Counted from the stretch's first letter, positions 1-14,014 are shown. The stretch: 64,000 nucleotides of DNA from Xenoacremonium recifei (GCA_012184525.1 WOFQ01000004.1:620001-684000); one strand, 5' to 3'. Notes: a model not told the origin generated them from the letters alone. Numbers and translations are program-made.

Positions 1-3000
1 GAGTTTGGTTTCGAGTATGAAAGGCAGCTTGGCAGTCCGCCCTAGCTGGATCGTCATGTCGGCCAGTTCTGCGACATAGTCTGGGTCATCTCTCAAAAGC
101 TGGGGGAAGTCGAAATGTATATACGAACAGTTCGACGACGGCATTCGGACGGTCCGTGGAGTGGGCGACTTCGAGGCGAACTGGATGATCATTCCACCTA
201 CAAGTCGTTAGTTGATGATCCTTCTTTCTGCCACTATTACTCACCTCGCCGTATGCAGTTGAAGTTGTCTTCAATATGCGCTTGGGTCGGGTTATATATA
301 ACATCCACTCCTTTCCCATGGGTCAACTCTCGTGCAGCTTCCACAAAGCTGTCCGAATTGGCATCCAGGATCTGATAGGATTTCACACCGCAGACTTTGA
401 GAGCTTGCCTTTGTTTGACAGAGTCATGACCCGTCACGGTGGCAAAGACTTCGGCACCGAGTTCAAATGCAATCTTTACAGCGCTGAGGCCGAAAGAGCT
501 CGCGCCAGCGTGAATGAGCACTGAAGCGCCTGGGGCGAGCCTCGCTGTCTCTGAGAGGCTGTGGAATGCCATCGTTGACTGGCTCAGAGGCATAGTGCAG
601 CTCCATTTCTTCACGAGCCGATGATGAGCTTTGATCCGGTTCTTGAATGCACCATCACGAGTGATTGCGGCCACCCGATCTCCTTGGTTGAACCCGTTAA
701 CTTTGCTCCCAACCCGTCCCACAAACCCAACGACATCTAGGCCAATTTCAGTTTCAGTGCTTCGGCCCATGACAATATCCAAGTCACTGGCAGTCACTAG
801 GGCCTGGTCGAAGATGATCTCAACGTCCGTCGGCAAGAGATTGCCTTGGTCGGCGGGGATAAAGCTCAGATTGTCTTTAGTGAGGCCTGCGGTCGAGACG
901 TGGAGCTCTAATGGCCCATCGTGATCATGGAAAGAACCTCGTTCAACAGTCGATGCATCTCCGTTCTCTACCAGTCTGTTCAAGGAACCGATTGGATATA
1001 ATCGCGGAATAAAGAGCTCTCCATTCTTCTCGGCGTAGTTCGTTTCACGAGGAGCTGAGCCCGATCTTGCCTCGAAACTAGTCAAAAATACAGAGCTGAT
1101 TGTTCGTGCCAGATTTTTATTGCCGGCGCCGGCTTTCCGCCTCGAATCCAAGTCCAGAGTGACGATAGACTTCATGGGATCTTCTGAAAGTATGGTTCGG
1201 GCCAGAGCAATGATCGGCGAAGCTCTCGGGTTTGACGGCTCCATGTGAGCTCCCCTGGTAACCCAAAGAATGCATTTGGCGGCTTGTTGAAGAGCATGGA
1301 ACGCGTTGAACTCCTGCTCGTCCCAGTTGAAGATGGACCTTTGCGTCTCGTTGTTGTCATGAAGTTCCAACAGAGAAATGACGAATCCGGAACTGATGCT
1401 CTCCAATTTGTGAACAACCTCGTTCATCAGAACGAACTGCAGTGTAGCGTCTGGATACTTCTCAAGAATCGGAACCATGACTCCTCTGGCAAGGTCGGTC
1501 AGCCCGAGCATTTGCTGAACGTTATGCATGAGGAAGACAATATTCGGGCCGCGTTCTATGTTGTTCCTTGTCACCAAATGGCGGCGGTGATAGCGGAACT
1601 CCAACATTTTTTCGTAGGCCTCAGCTTGATACAGATGGCTGATAGGTGTCGATTTCTCATCGCGGCCTTCTATCAAGACCGTTCCGTTCGCCTTCAGGTG
1701 TCTGCTGGTCAGCAAGTCCATATCAATACTGGCCACGTCGGAAACCAAGATCAAATCGTACTGTGCCAATGGCTCAGATCCATCCACAGCACGGAGCTCG
1801 ACATACGGTTCCATGTCTATATCGCAAGTACGTGTCATGAGCTCTGAAGAGTCTTCCGTATCGTGATCTTTGGCTATTGTGTACCTGAGAATAGCGGGTG
1901 CTTGGCCTTGCGAAGGTCTTAGAACGTCAAGAACGGAGCTAGCGAAGAATTGACCGTCGTCAACTCCTATCTGTAGAATTGAGAGCCCACCCAGCTTATG
2001 AGCCATGATTTTCAGGAGTTCCGTGAGAGAAGATGGGTCATGATGGTCGTAGTCCCTTGCCCATGTGACTTCGGTACACAAATTGCGGTAGTTCGGAATA
2101 AATCCGCCATTCTCCGAAGCTGAAATCGAGAGCTCTGTCAGTTGGAGACCGGTGATGATCACTGAAGCCTCTTCCCAACTTGACTGAGCCATTGCAATAT
2201 CTGCCTTCACGTCGCGAAGGCCGACTCGATTGGCGGTAGCGTAGCCTTTGAACTGTGTACCGACCTCTCGCGAGATATGAGCCGAGATGAACAAGTTTTC
2301 GATATACGTCGGCACCATGGGGGTATTGTCTATCGCGAAAAGAGTCTGAAACATTGCGTCTAGAGTCGTAGGATGGATCAGATGCGGATACTCGAACTGG
2401 GCTGGCATCTTGGACTTGGTGTCGGGCACTTCGACGGTGCTGACACTCGAGTTGTTTCCCCTGGAAATCTGGGAAATGTTCTGGAACAGAGTTCCATAGT
2501 TCATTCCCACAATATCGAGCAGCTCATAGAGCTGCCGGGGGACCAGCTTCTCAGTGCAACACCGTCGAAGATCCTTGAACAGGTTCTTATGGTTGTAGAA
2601 CCTCTGACCCGAAAACCCGACCTTGTAACGGACCTGGAGGGATCCGCTGGCATTCTCCTCCCAGGCCTTGTCCAACTGTTTCGAATATATGGTAAACTCA
2701 AAACAGTCATTCTGGCTTTCGCTGTCGCCAGAACGTGGAGTTCTCTTGAAGTTCATCGCCGTTTCTAAGCCATGGGAAGTGCTTGGGATGATCATGGCCT
2801 TGTAGACTTGGAACCTGGCGATCTCGTACCCCAAAAGGTCGGACTTGTCTTTCACCAGTTGACTGGCGCCCTCCAACGCCATGGTGACCATCCCCGCGGC
2901 AGGATACACGATGGTCTTCTGGACCTTGTGGTCCTGAAGCCATGGGTTCTCTGAAATTCTCAGGAACCCACGCCATCGGGGCTCGAATGAGATAGCATCA

Positions 3001-6000
3001 GCGGTGGGTGCACCGATGAGATCCTGGCGCCCAAACTCTCGGAACCGGTTCGCTCTTCCAAGGTGCGACTCGTGCCAGTATGACTTGGCATGGTTCCAAG
3101 GATATGGCGGAAGATCGACGAGACACTTTGGTCTCTCCGCTTGGATCACCATACCGCTTAAGTCCACACAGCAACCGTGAGACCAGAGTTCACCAATGGC
3201 TGTGAGCAAAGACTTCGCATCGAGCTCCGGTGAGTCGAGGGTTGACAAGTATTTGGGCGACGAACGAAGTTGCAGGTGCGATAATATATCAGAAGTCGGA
3301 GATCTTAGAGCAGATTTGGGGCTCAACTCCAGGATTATATCTGGCCTTTGATCGGGTTGAAGGTTCATCATAGTTTCTACCGCGGCAACGTATTGGACGG
3401 TCGAGACGAGGTTTCTAGTCCAATATTCGGCATCTTGTATTTGGCTATCAATCATCCCTCCAGTGACGGAAGAGAACATTGTGGCGTGTTGAGGTTTCGA
3501 TGGTGTGATTCTTCTCAGCATACTGTTATATTCCCCTTGGACAAGCTTCATATAGGATGAGTGGTATGGCGTGCTGACAGAAAGAATCCTGTTGAAGATA
3601 TGAATATTGGAGAGGGTATTCGAGATCTCTCGAATGTCTTTTGACGTGCCGGAAAGCGTGACTGATCGAGGGCTATTGATGCATGCAACTTCTGCCTTCC
3701 AGGCGTATTTCTTGATGTAGTCTCGGATCTTCACTGCAGACATCCCAACAACAATCATAGCGCCTTTCAATCCTAATGCTTTTTGAGGTAGTCGCGATGA
3801 AGCGAGACCGCGGTAGTAGGCAACTTCCCAAGCATGCTCACGCGAAAGAGTGCCGCAAGCGTAGGCGGCGGCCACTTCGCCAGAAGAATGTCCGATGACA
3901 TAGGTAGGCTTCACCCCGAAGGCTCGCAGTAAGTCAACAAGCCCAATCTGGAGGGCTGTTACCGCAGGTTGAGCTACTTCCGGATTGGAGATCTTCGATT
4001 CCATGGAATCCTTGAACATCTCGTCCAGCATATCGAAGGGGCTGTTGAGCGTAGACCGCATATAAGTTGCCGCTTCCTCTAAGCTTAGGCGAAATGGCTC
4101 AAAGCAAAGCAAGTGCTTGCCCATCTGAAAATATTGCGAGCCCTGACCAGCAAAGATGAAGCACAGCTTTGGTGTCTTGCCAGAGGATACTCGCCGGATG
4201 GCAGTCCCGTCAACTTTCTGAAGATTGGAAACGAGATCGGAAGAGGAAGTGCTGACAACAAAATGCCTCCATTCGAGATTGGAACGGCGACAATTCAAGG
4301 TATATGCGTAGTCGCGAAGGAAACTTCCCTCAGACTCTCCTATCTTGGAGATCATGTAAGGAATATGTGAGTTGATTACCCGATGCACACCAGACTTCTC
4401 ATGTGATGAGTACATGAAGAGCTTTGGTTCGGAGTTGTATTTTTCGACTCTCGAAGCTTGGCCAACGTTCTTGTCGAAACGGTTGGAGAAACCCCAAGAG
4501 AGGTTCGTTTGCGCCGAGTTGTGGTTCCCTTTCAGTCTACGAGCGGACAAATATCGCGGGGCTTCATCCAGGATGGCATGAGCATTGGTCCCTCCAAACC
4601 CAAAGCAGTTGACGCTGACACGTCGAAGGCCGATAAGAGGCCAGTCCATGACCGCCCTCGGGACCTAGTCATGATAAGTATTAATCATTGTTTATTGCAT
4701 GGGGTTGCCTACCTTGACCTTCCATTCATGGAAATTGATGTCAGGATTTCCTCTCTCGAAGTTGATGTTCGGGGGGATGACACCATGCTCTAGTGTCAGA
4801 ACTCCCTTGATAAGACCTGCGATTCCGGCAGCACCTTCGAGGTGGCCAATGTTTGGCTTGACCGAGCCCACAATGATTGGGTTCTGAGAGTCCCGAACGG
4901 ATCCGAGTGACTCAGAAATAGCTTTCAATTCCCTCCAGTCGCCTGCCTGAGTTCCAGTCCCATGGCACTCTACGTAGGCAGTCTGGCCGAAGTCAAGACC
5001 CGCAGACTCGTATACGGAGCATATGTTTGCAACTTGGGCCTCCTTACTCGGAAGCGTGATGCCTTGGGGGAAAAATTAGTAAAACTAAATGGACTGATGT
5101 AAAGCTTATGACCTACCCGTAGTGTAACCGTCTTGGTTCACCTTTGTGCCTCGGATTACCGCGCGAATGGTATCGTTGTCTCGGAGAGCATCCGAAAGGC
5201 GCTTGAGCACGACAACTCCAATACCTTCACCACGGCCGTAGCCATTCGCTCGAGAGTCGAATGTGAAACATTTACCGTCAGGGCTGAGAAAGTTCAACGC
5301 AGTCATGGGCATGATAGTATTAGGCGTCAGAATCATTCCAGCACCAGCGACAATAGCCTAGAGACCATGAGAATCACGAAATGGAAACAAAGATACGGAT
5401 TGACATACCAAGGAGGCTTCGCCTGTTCTGAGACTTTGGGCGCCCAAGTGAACCGACACGAGACTACCGCTGCAACCAGTATCGACTGTGACGCTTGGTC
5501 CATGCAGATTGAAGAAATGGGAAATTCTGTTTGCCATAATGGCAATTCCGTTTCCAGTCGCTGCATATTGCGGCTGCCAGTCCGGGTCGCGGAGGCAGAT
5601 CTGTTCATAGTCTTGTTCCCTTTATTAGCACTAAAGTCTACATCCCTCAAGAAAGCATAATGTACCTTTGACAAACGATCCGACATAGACAGCTGTGTCG
5701 CTTCCATCGATACCCTCCTTTGTTATCCCAGCTACACACAAAGACGTTAGCTTGGGCTTTCTTGACGCAGATAGATGGCATACCATTCTCAATTGCTTCA
5801 TAGCAAATCTCGAGGAGAAGTCTCTGCTGGGGATCGATAGCCTTCGCATCTTCAGCGGCAATGGAAAAGAACTATCTCAGATTGTCAGATATTTTGTCAG
5901 GCATTCGTCGAATGTCATGACTTACCGGGGCATCGAAGGCTGCAATGTCTTCCCGGAGGAAGTGAGCTCCACGAAAGGATATCTTGGGATTGGTCAGCTG

Positions 6001-6219
6001 TGTGACAACACTAGAGATAGCATAGATATTACTTACACTTCCTTGTCTATCCCCTCCTGGGTGATAGTAGCCATCTATGTTGAGACGGTCATGCGGGAAC
6101 TCAGACCATTGTGACTCTCCATCAATCAAAACCTTCCATAGCTGCTCGGGATCAGCCGCCTTTCCGGGGAATCGCAAGCCAATCCCGACGACTGCAATGT
6201 CATCCACAGAAGGCATCAT
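1..6219 (-). CDS. Highly reducing type I polyketide synthase, partial (C-terminus beyond window start)
   Basis: Iterative type I HR-PKS that would build a reduced polyketide chain from malonyl-CoA. Nine exons in view: 6219-6037, 5982-5926, 5871-5784, 5731-5666, 5611-5409, 5357-5117, 5062-4713, 4664-245, 197-<1, giving 1935 codons. The start is the first of two tandem ATGs, followed by a typical KS N-terminus (DIAVVGIGLRFPG). KS (about 5-430) has catalytic Cys in DTGCSGSL, His in ECHGTGTQ and His in KPNIGHLEG. AT (about 565-860) has FAGQGSQ and the Ser motif GHSSGE. DH (about 965-1250) has a His in DHKVQKTIVYP and an Asp in HPTTLDAMFQ; the usual Gly of HxxxGxxxxP is Lys. The methyltransferase region is short, with QIGVDDG in place of the SAM loop. 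The ER (about 1640 onward) has GASSFG in place of the usual GGVG loop. KR and ACP must lie outside the window. Product unknown. Confidence 0.93.
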
Positions 6220-9200
6220 TAATGTGTTGATGATTGTGAGTATGTATGATGACGGATTTCGACAGGGAAATGGAAGAAGCCTAATAAGTGGTGAAGGTGG
6301 TAGGAGTGAAGGCAGTGGTTGATGGTCGAGAGAAGAACAAAAGAAGGGCGACCATTTGTTATGATAAATACAAATCGTGGTGGTTTTCTTGAAGTGAATC
6401 ACGGTTCTATGGAGGACTCGTGACGTAGTTGTAAACACTCTGTCGGTAACTGACGCGGTTTGTTCTGAGTGAAAGATACTTCCTCTGAACAGTGAATCAC
6501 TGACACTATCAATGGTTGGCCATCGCAATTCAGAAGAAATAGACTTGATAGCATGAATTGCATGTAGAAGGAAATGAGCTTGCCAGTTAAATCAGATTGC
6601 TATACGTAGAAAGTGGTCAATGAGCTGGCGTTGTTTTCTCATTTGAGGAGCGGGAGGATCTTAGCGCGCAAGTTCCCGTGGCGGCTTCATAAAGGACATG
6701 ATGAATGCAAACGGGGAGCTTGATAAGGGCTTCAGCCTCACATCACCATTCTTTATGAGCTGACGGGAATCGATAGTGGCAAAACTCGGTGAGAGAAGAG
6801 CTGAATACCAAGACCATGCAGATGTCCAACGGCCAGCACATGGGTCCTGTGACTGACGATTCAAAGGGACATGCCTTTCTGTTCAACGTTCAAGCACTCC
6901 TTGTTTGTCACGGAAGCTTCTCGGGCTAAATGAGAATGGCGCCGATCCACTTACCGACATCAAAGCATGGGCTTCTCGTTGATCGAAGTGCTAATTCAGG
7001 AATACATCCCGAGAATACATACCCAGGGAACAGGATCGGGCCAAATTGGAGATGCCGGCGTGGGCGGGCCGGTGAACGGAGGCATCATTGACACACAAAA
7101 AAAGGAGGATTTTTGAAGATTCACCGTGATATGCCACAAGAGGCAGCATCCTTATCAACCCGGCTTCGTGGTGTGCACTGGGACAGGGCTGATGTGATGG
7201 GATGGGTGCGACTGACATGTTATTCGGGTCTTTAGCCCAGAATGAACTTTGTTCTGACCGGCACACTTGGGAGTAGACAAAGAATGCAACGAGCAAAGGC
7301 CAGCATATGAGAGCGAAGGGGGAAGAAGGCTAACGGAGGAAGCAGAAAGTGGCAGGCCCCACGAGCAACTGGCTATTTAACATTTACAGAGAAGATATTA
7401 TGATGCCTCTCGATTGCCTCTTCATGATGTCCCTACATATCTCACGTTAGTTCGTGGGTTATTGAAGAGCAGTCAATTTGATGGCCATGCAAAAGACTCA
7501 CAGATCACAATCTGGTGGTATCCCAAAACCTTAGTTTCGGGACCAACGTTGCTGCGATTGACATGCGAACGACACCTGTCAAGTGAGATTGACGGGCAGG
7601 GCTCAAACAGGGATGACAAGCGGGCACTAGCAACCCGTTGAGGCGGTCAAACTGAAAGCAAACACAGATACCGCTAACTGCAGAATCTCTCCCGTGACAG
7701 CGCCCCGTTCGTACTGCAAGGGCCCGCGGATACGGACATCCGAGGGAATGACAGGTCCATTTGGTGCGGCAGCAAACGGTTGCGCAGAGGGTGGCGGCAA
7801 GGTGGCGGGCCGTCGACAGGATTTCCTAGACACAAGGCGTAACGCAGTGGCGCCGGGTTCCAACACTTGTCAGGGTCGTTGTCGCGAGGCTCCTCGAGCA
7901 GAGTAGATCCCACGGAACACTGGTTCGTAAGAGCACTGCCACAGTCGATTCGATCTTGCTATTCAGTTTCCAGCACGAGTCGAATACAACATAGATAAAC
8001 ATTGAAACGTGCTTGCATTGCGCAGGTCCAGTCGTCCATCGTCCTCCCACTGTCAGGCATTTCGTGCCAGCCAATTCACGCGCGCTGATTCAGGCTCGTG
8101 TGCAGAAAGCTCGAGCGGTCAAGACCAGGCTTCTCCTTTTGATCGTTTCAGGGAAGACGACATCATGTGCCGTTGGTGCTTCCAACGACGTTGTATCAAG
8201 TCCAGGCAGCAAGTTAGGAAGTTTGCGTCGCAAGCTGGTCCAAATGCAGTCTTGACAGTCACGTGCTGACTGTGCTGTTCTGTTCAACTCCTCGCAATGT
8301 ACAGATTGCAGTTCCTCCACGACACCTGGTTGCGACCATCCAATCAGCACCATACACGCAGGCTTCAGTGACCAGAGATGTCGACCAAACAGCGATCCTG
8401 TGATGGGTTTTCCCTAACTCGCCCTTGCGTTCCCTGTTACTACTGAAGCTCCAGGGTATTCGCGGATGAGTCGTACGGAGATGAATCGGTCTCACTGATG
8501 ACCTGCGAGATACACGAGATGGCGAAAATGCCATGAGACCTATGAGTGACTTGTCTCGTCGCACGTCCTTCATGCCGTCTGAGCGCTTCTGTTGGATCGG
8601 TGAAAGACGGGATGAGGCACCGTTCTGTTACCCGCAGGCGGGATGCCAGATCAGTGATGTTGACTTCCAAGTCTTCATAAAGTAAACGCTCGCTAAAACC
8701 CCACCGACAACCACAATAGCACTACTGGAATATCAGGCAAGAGTTCAATCGAGGCCAACATTACCCGTCACCTCGTAGAGCCGGCGTCACAGGAAAGCAG
8801 ACACGAGGCCATACCCCGCAAAGGTTCCTAGATGCTGGATCTGCCTCGCACGATGACGAGAATAGAGGCATCACTTGGATCGAGCGGGAAGGAATCAGAA
8901 TGCCCAAACCCGAAGACGAACCATGTGCAACCAAGCAACCATAGTACAGGTAGGTCGCCACAGCAGGTTCATCGCAAGAGTTGCGTTTCCTGCTTATCGC
9001 AAGCGGCAAGCTGCGAGAGGGTTGTTGGAGATAGAGTTCGTATTGTAGGAGCCTTGCCATGCCACTCGCCTCTTACTCAAACGCTGTTTGGCATCGTGTT
9101 TGCGGGTTCGCGGGTTGACGGGTTGACGAGTCATGGCCGTCATCTGGCAAGGATCCGAAGCGGCTGCGGGACCTGCATCTCCCCATCAGGAACATCTGTG

Positions 9201-10110
9201 AGGCTACTCGCTTCATCCCTGGTCCTCGTCTTGCCGTACGTCGCTCCTCTCGTGCAACCAGACAAGGAGTCGACCAGTCAGTTCCTGAGGTTGGAGTTGC
9301 TCCTCAGGCTCGGACCACTTGGCTCTCAGACAGGCTCAACAAGTGTCACGCCAGGCTCGTAGCCCATGTTGCACCACACCCGTCACGGCCACTGTCCCTC
9401 TCCGGTGCCACTGTCAGAGAAGGTCTCGTCGAGCCGCGGGCGTTGTGGCGTGCTGCTTGGCCGAGGTTTGGGGTGCATGCGTCCCAGTGGCCGCTTGCTT
9501 GCCGTGGTGCGACGACTGAGGACAGAATGTCTCAAATACTTATTCAATCAATTTCCTGGGCCCGGCGAGACAGTCTCTGGCTGCTTCCTCTGGCGAGCTG
9601 TCTCAGGGAAATCATGTCTGAGGTGGCGCTGGGATATGGTTGTTACTGCTGCTGCGATTGCTGTTGCTCTTTGTTACAGAAGCCCTTGACGAAACGAAAC
9701 TGAAGAGTGCATATGAGAAGAGCGTTCCCATTCAACATCGGACAATAAAAGAGGGAGATAAAGGACTAGAGCCTTCAGCATCTTACGACCTCCTCCTGAA
9801 GATTCTTCATCCACGTCGATCTTTCCTCCTCGTCATCCCAGCTCCTTCCTGTACTGACCAGCCCTCCAACGCTCCTGCCTTAGATGCGAGGACGGTGACA
9901 TAACCAAGCTTTTGGCGAAAATAACCGAGAAAAGCACCTCTCGACTATCAGGCATCAGCAGACAGGCCACCCGGCTTTTTCAATTCTCGAGTCACCTGAG
10001 CCTTTCCTCTCCTTCCATCTACATCCCAAAAATCTACCCACCGCTTCGACCGAGCAGCGGACGTTCGACAGACTCGGTCTCTCCAACCGCAAAGAAACGC
10101 AAGAATAACG
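6220..10110. other. Gene-free interval between PKS and MFS transporter
   Basis: About 3.9 kb between the divergently oriented PKS (-) and transporter (+) starts. Only short overlapping ORFs occur (largest 176 codons at 8832-9362), with no recognisable domain and no consistent splice pattern. It should hold both promoters and 5' UTRs. No cluster-specific factor or tailoring enzyme was seen. Confidence 0.6.
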
Positions 10111-12137
10111 ATGCCTCCCGACTATCGTGTCTCGCTCTCCTATCCGAACCCATCTCTGGGCCAGATGGCCATGTTGGGCGAGTCTGCCATCGCGAACGCT
10201 GCCCAGTCGATGGTCTCCTCGGGTGGCATCCGAAAGCATCGAGTCACAGGGCCTCGTCAAGTGGTGCTCGTTCTCTGGTAAGCCAGCTTCGGGCCGAACC
10301 TAATAATTCGGATACGATGGGTAGATAAGAATATATAACTGATTATTGATAGCCTCCTGACCGGGCTTCTTTTCTCCAGCCTAGACACTTCTATCGTGTC
10401 AACATCTTTAGTCACGATATCTCACGACTTGAACGACTTTGTCAACGCACCATGGATTGTGTTAGCGTATCTCCTTACGTATATGGGTATGGGTGGCGAG
10501 CTTGATTGAATGAACGAGTGAGCAACTACGGCTGACGGGAGACCAGGGTTTGCCGTATGCATTTCAAAGCTTAGCGACATCTATGGCCGCCGTAATATGC
10601 TCGTTGTCTCATGGGTGTTTTTCATAGCCTTTTCTCAGGGCTGCGGATTGGCAAAGAGCATGACCGCTTTGTAGGATCCTCGAAGCATCTCCTCGTCGCA
10701 AATAACTGACCTCTCCTTAGGATCGTATGCCGGGCTTTCCAGGGCATGGGGGCTTCAGGATTATATAGCTTGACCCAGATCGGTCTCGTCGAGGTCGGGC
10801 CTTCCCATCGCCCAAGTTTGATCGGTGCCATGATTGGAGCGACGCTGGCCGTTGCCTTTGTTCTCGGTCCTATCATTGGGGGTGTAATTGCCCAGCTCGC
10901 CGACTGGACTTGGCTTTTCAACATGAAGTACGTCTTTCTATTCAACGAGAAGCATAGCTAACAGGAGTAGCATACCATTTGGTCTTGTGACAATCTTGGC
11001 CATCACCAACTTCTGGCCTCAGGAGGAAGTCGCCAACTTTTTCTCGTGGCAGGCTTTCAAGACTATTGACTTCATCGGCAGCGCAACCCTCTTGTGCAGC
11101 TCTGGGTTCTTGGTGTTTGCTGTGCAACAAGCCGGAGCTCAAACATACGCCTGGAAAAGCCCGGAGATCGTGTCTGCCCTGGTGGTGTCTGCAGTCTGCT
11201 GGATCATCTTTGTTTGGTGGGAGGTGTTCATTGAGATGAACCACGTTCGCGGTATCGAGCCAATCTTCCCTATACGCATGCTGCTTAGGCGTGTTTACTC
11301 TGCAGGCCTTCTGTGAGTAATGTACCAAGAGTGAGCAGAGTTCCTTATTGACGGCGGCACAGTGTCACACTTTTTACCGGTTTTCCTTACATCGCGCTCT
11401 CGATCATCATCCCAGAGCGGTTCCAAATCGTCAATAAGGAGGGCGTACTTCTAGCTGGGCTGCACATTCTACCGATGCTCGGATCTTGCGCGGTCGGTTC
11501 GTTCCTTGGAGGCGCCATCTCGAGCAAGAGGAATAATACATCCATTACGCTTTTCGCAGCGGCATGCCTGCAACTTCTTGGCGTAGGCTTAATGTCAAGT
11601 CTTACAGGAGTCCATGCCAGCGTCAAGGCAGAGTATGGGTTTCAGGTCATCTTCGGTCTGGGTGTCGGACTGTCCTTTTCGGCTGCCACAATTATGACCA
11701 GCATCTTGGCTGCAGAACGGAGCGAACTTGCTTCTGCACAAGGCGCTGTGGCTCAAGCACGGGTCCTTGGTGGCTGCATCGGCCTGTCCATCTGCACCGT
11801 TATCTTCAACGCACACGTCAACTCATACCTCGGCGACAAGTTGACAAAGCAGCAGCTTGATGACCTACACCGATCACCACTATCCAGCTTGAAGCTGGGA
11901 CTCAACATTCAAGAACTTATCAAGAGCGTTTACGCAGATGCCTTTGTGGAAGAAATTCGGGTCATGATGCTGGTTTGCGCGGTCATGGTAATCATCTCTT
12001 TATTTACACTAGAAAGGCATCCCGCCCCTCTCGAAAGGCTTACAGCGCCGCCAAAGGACGCGTCGTCGTCACGAAGACCTAGTGATTCAGGGACGGAGAT
12101 GAACGAGATGCATAGCGTTCATCCATCGACGGTTTAA
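10111..12137 (+). CDS. MFS multidrug/toxin efflux transporter, 14-TM (DHA2/DHA14-like)
   Basis: Plasma-membrane proton antiporter of the drug/toxin-efflux type. Six exons: 10111-10277, 10353-10486, 10547-10670, 10721-10927, 10971-11312 and 11363-12137, giving 582 aa, usual for the 14-helix family. After a short cytosolic N-terminus, the first membrane segment carries LDTSIVSTSL, the family's TM1 pattern. Motif A follows as SKLSDIYGRRNML. Motif C is seen as VLGPIIGGVIA in the fifth helix, a hallmark of antiporters. WLFNMNIPFG precedes the second half; the C-terminal tail is hydrophilic and Ser-rich. It is the nearest gene to the PKS and transcribed away from it, so export of the PKS product or self-protection is a reasonable inference, not shown by sequence. 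Splice sites are canonical and all junctions keep frame. Confidence 0.88.
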
Positions 12138-14014
12138 AGGCTGCGTGATTTTGAAGTCTGAGAGGTTTGTTCTATCAGTATGCTATATCTACCGGAAGGT
12201 TTGAGAGTTTGTTCAGTTGCCAGAAGGCGTGGCCATGGGAAATTTGTTGAGTTTTATTGCTTTTGAGCCATTTTCGGCCCCATGAGTCACTGGTTCATCT
12301 AACTATCTAGCTTAAGGGGGAGGAATTGATCAGCTTCTGTTGCGTGCTTGTGAAGTTTCAAACTGCGAGCAAGAGATACTCAGAACTGAGTCTACGTAGT
12401 CGCAACTCGTCCCCATCTCAGCAGTCATTGCGAGCAGCAAAGCCATCTGGCCACGGAAGGACAGTGTCTTGCATCGGCAGATCTAGACTCTCCGGCCTCC
12501 TCTCAAAAGGTAACACTCTGTCTTAAGCCCAGTTAGATCAGGCATGACACCCCGGCTCTGTTGCCCTTTCTGGAAAGCGGAGGTTTGTGTTGCTGCGATG
12601 TTGATGGTGTCGGACAGGGGAGGGGAGAAGAGTGACAGCAGTGCGACGGCGCCATCTCGTGGTAAGGACGTGATGGCTGAGACTGGTGTCGGCTGCTCCG
12701 GGGATATCACGGAACGTAGTCAGTGCATTCTCCTCCCATATAGCCTGTACAGGCAGTTTAAGGGGTTCAATAGGGGGGCGGATGTCACCATTTCTGTAAC
12801 CGGCTTCTCTCATTCACAAACCATATGCGCTGTTTCAGCGGCAGATTCATACCACGACAGCTGGACATGAGCTTTCAATATCCATGTTGGTAAGTCGGAA
12901 TTTTCGGGGGATGGCGATGCTATCGGCAGATGACGAGAAATGCTTTGAGAGCGTAAACAATCGTTGGGGGAAGCCGAGTATTGAGGTTACCGCCATTACA
13001 AGATAGCAGTGATGAGCTTTCGTGGCACATGTATCACTCAACATCTATGATACGTTGATGAGGGCATTACTTAGTCATTGATGTAGCGTCTATTTTCGTC
13101 AAATTTTGAAGCTTCTGGCTGCTTCTTTCATACGAAGGTTTGCGGATGGAGTTCAGGGTCGTTATTTTCCTTTCCGAATTAAAACGTTCTCCCATTTTCA
13201 GTAATGACTCCGTGCCAATCGAATTACATCATTGCTTCAACGCGCACGTCTTGGTTCTGGGTGTAGAAGGACCTTGGGACTTCTCGGGAGTGAGTTCATG
13301 ATATGTTCTTTAGGTAGGAGGGAGTTTGAGTTCTATATCTTAGTTTATTCTCATCACAACTCCCGCTATTGCCAAGGCGTCATGCCTTTCCATGTGTTGT
13401 CAACATGTTTTGATGTTGAGTGAAGGCGGCGTCAGCTGGACTCTAACCCTATACATGAGTCACCCACACTTTGTTGGGAATGCCTTCGTCGAACCTTGCC
13501 ATATTGCGAGCCCGATCCACACCGCAATCATTTTTTTCCAGTTCGAATCCTTCAAGCAATATTTATGACACCCATTGAAGTTGAGGGGATGCAAAAGAAC
13601 TTGATCATCGTGTCTTGGAACCGGGATCTATTGAGTCAAGGTGCTTCAGTCCAAACTAACAAAAAGCCAGATATTTATTATCAGTAGTATGAAAAGACGA
13701 TTATTTCTTGTCTACGCCAAGCACGTTACGTGAGGGAGAATTGTGTAGTTAAACCTCATGGAATGTTCTGCGCAATGGGAAACGGCCCTAAGAACATTCA
13801 GAATACTGGAGCTCACGCACGACGAAACGGATTATGAGAGAACAAGAACTCATAGAGTCCATATCAAATTGGTATCTATCTACTATACAAAAAGTCGCTG
13901 AATCGAGCACTTCGATATCAGTCGGACACGCTTCCTATTCAGGGGGTATAACCATCCCCAGTAATCCTTCCACCAATTCCTGCCCCTTCGCGAATGATCC
14001 TCCATCACCACTAC
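12138..14014. other. Gene-free interval, convergent 3' regions
   Basis: About 1.9 kb between the ends of the transporter (+) and the 412-aa gene (-). Only short ORFs below 110 codons, with no domain. Nothing supportable beyond probable 3' UTRs. Confidence 0.5.

Noticed and set aside
8832..9362. 176-codon plus-strand frame between PKS and MFS
   Set aside because: Ser-rich, no domain, no plausible role; not enough to call a cluster gene.
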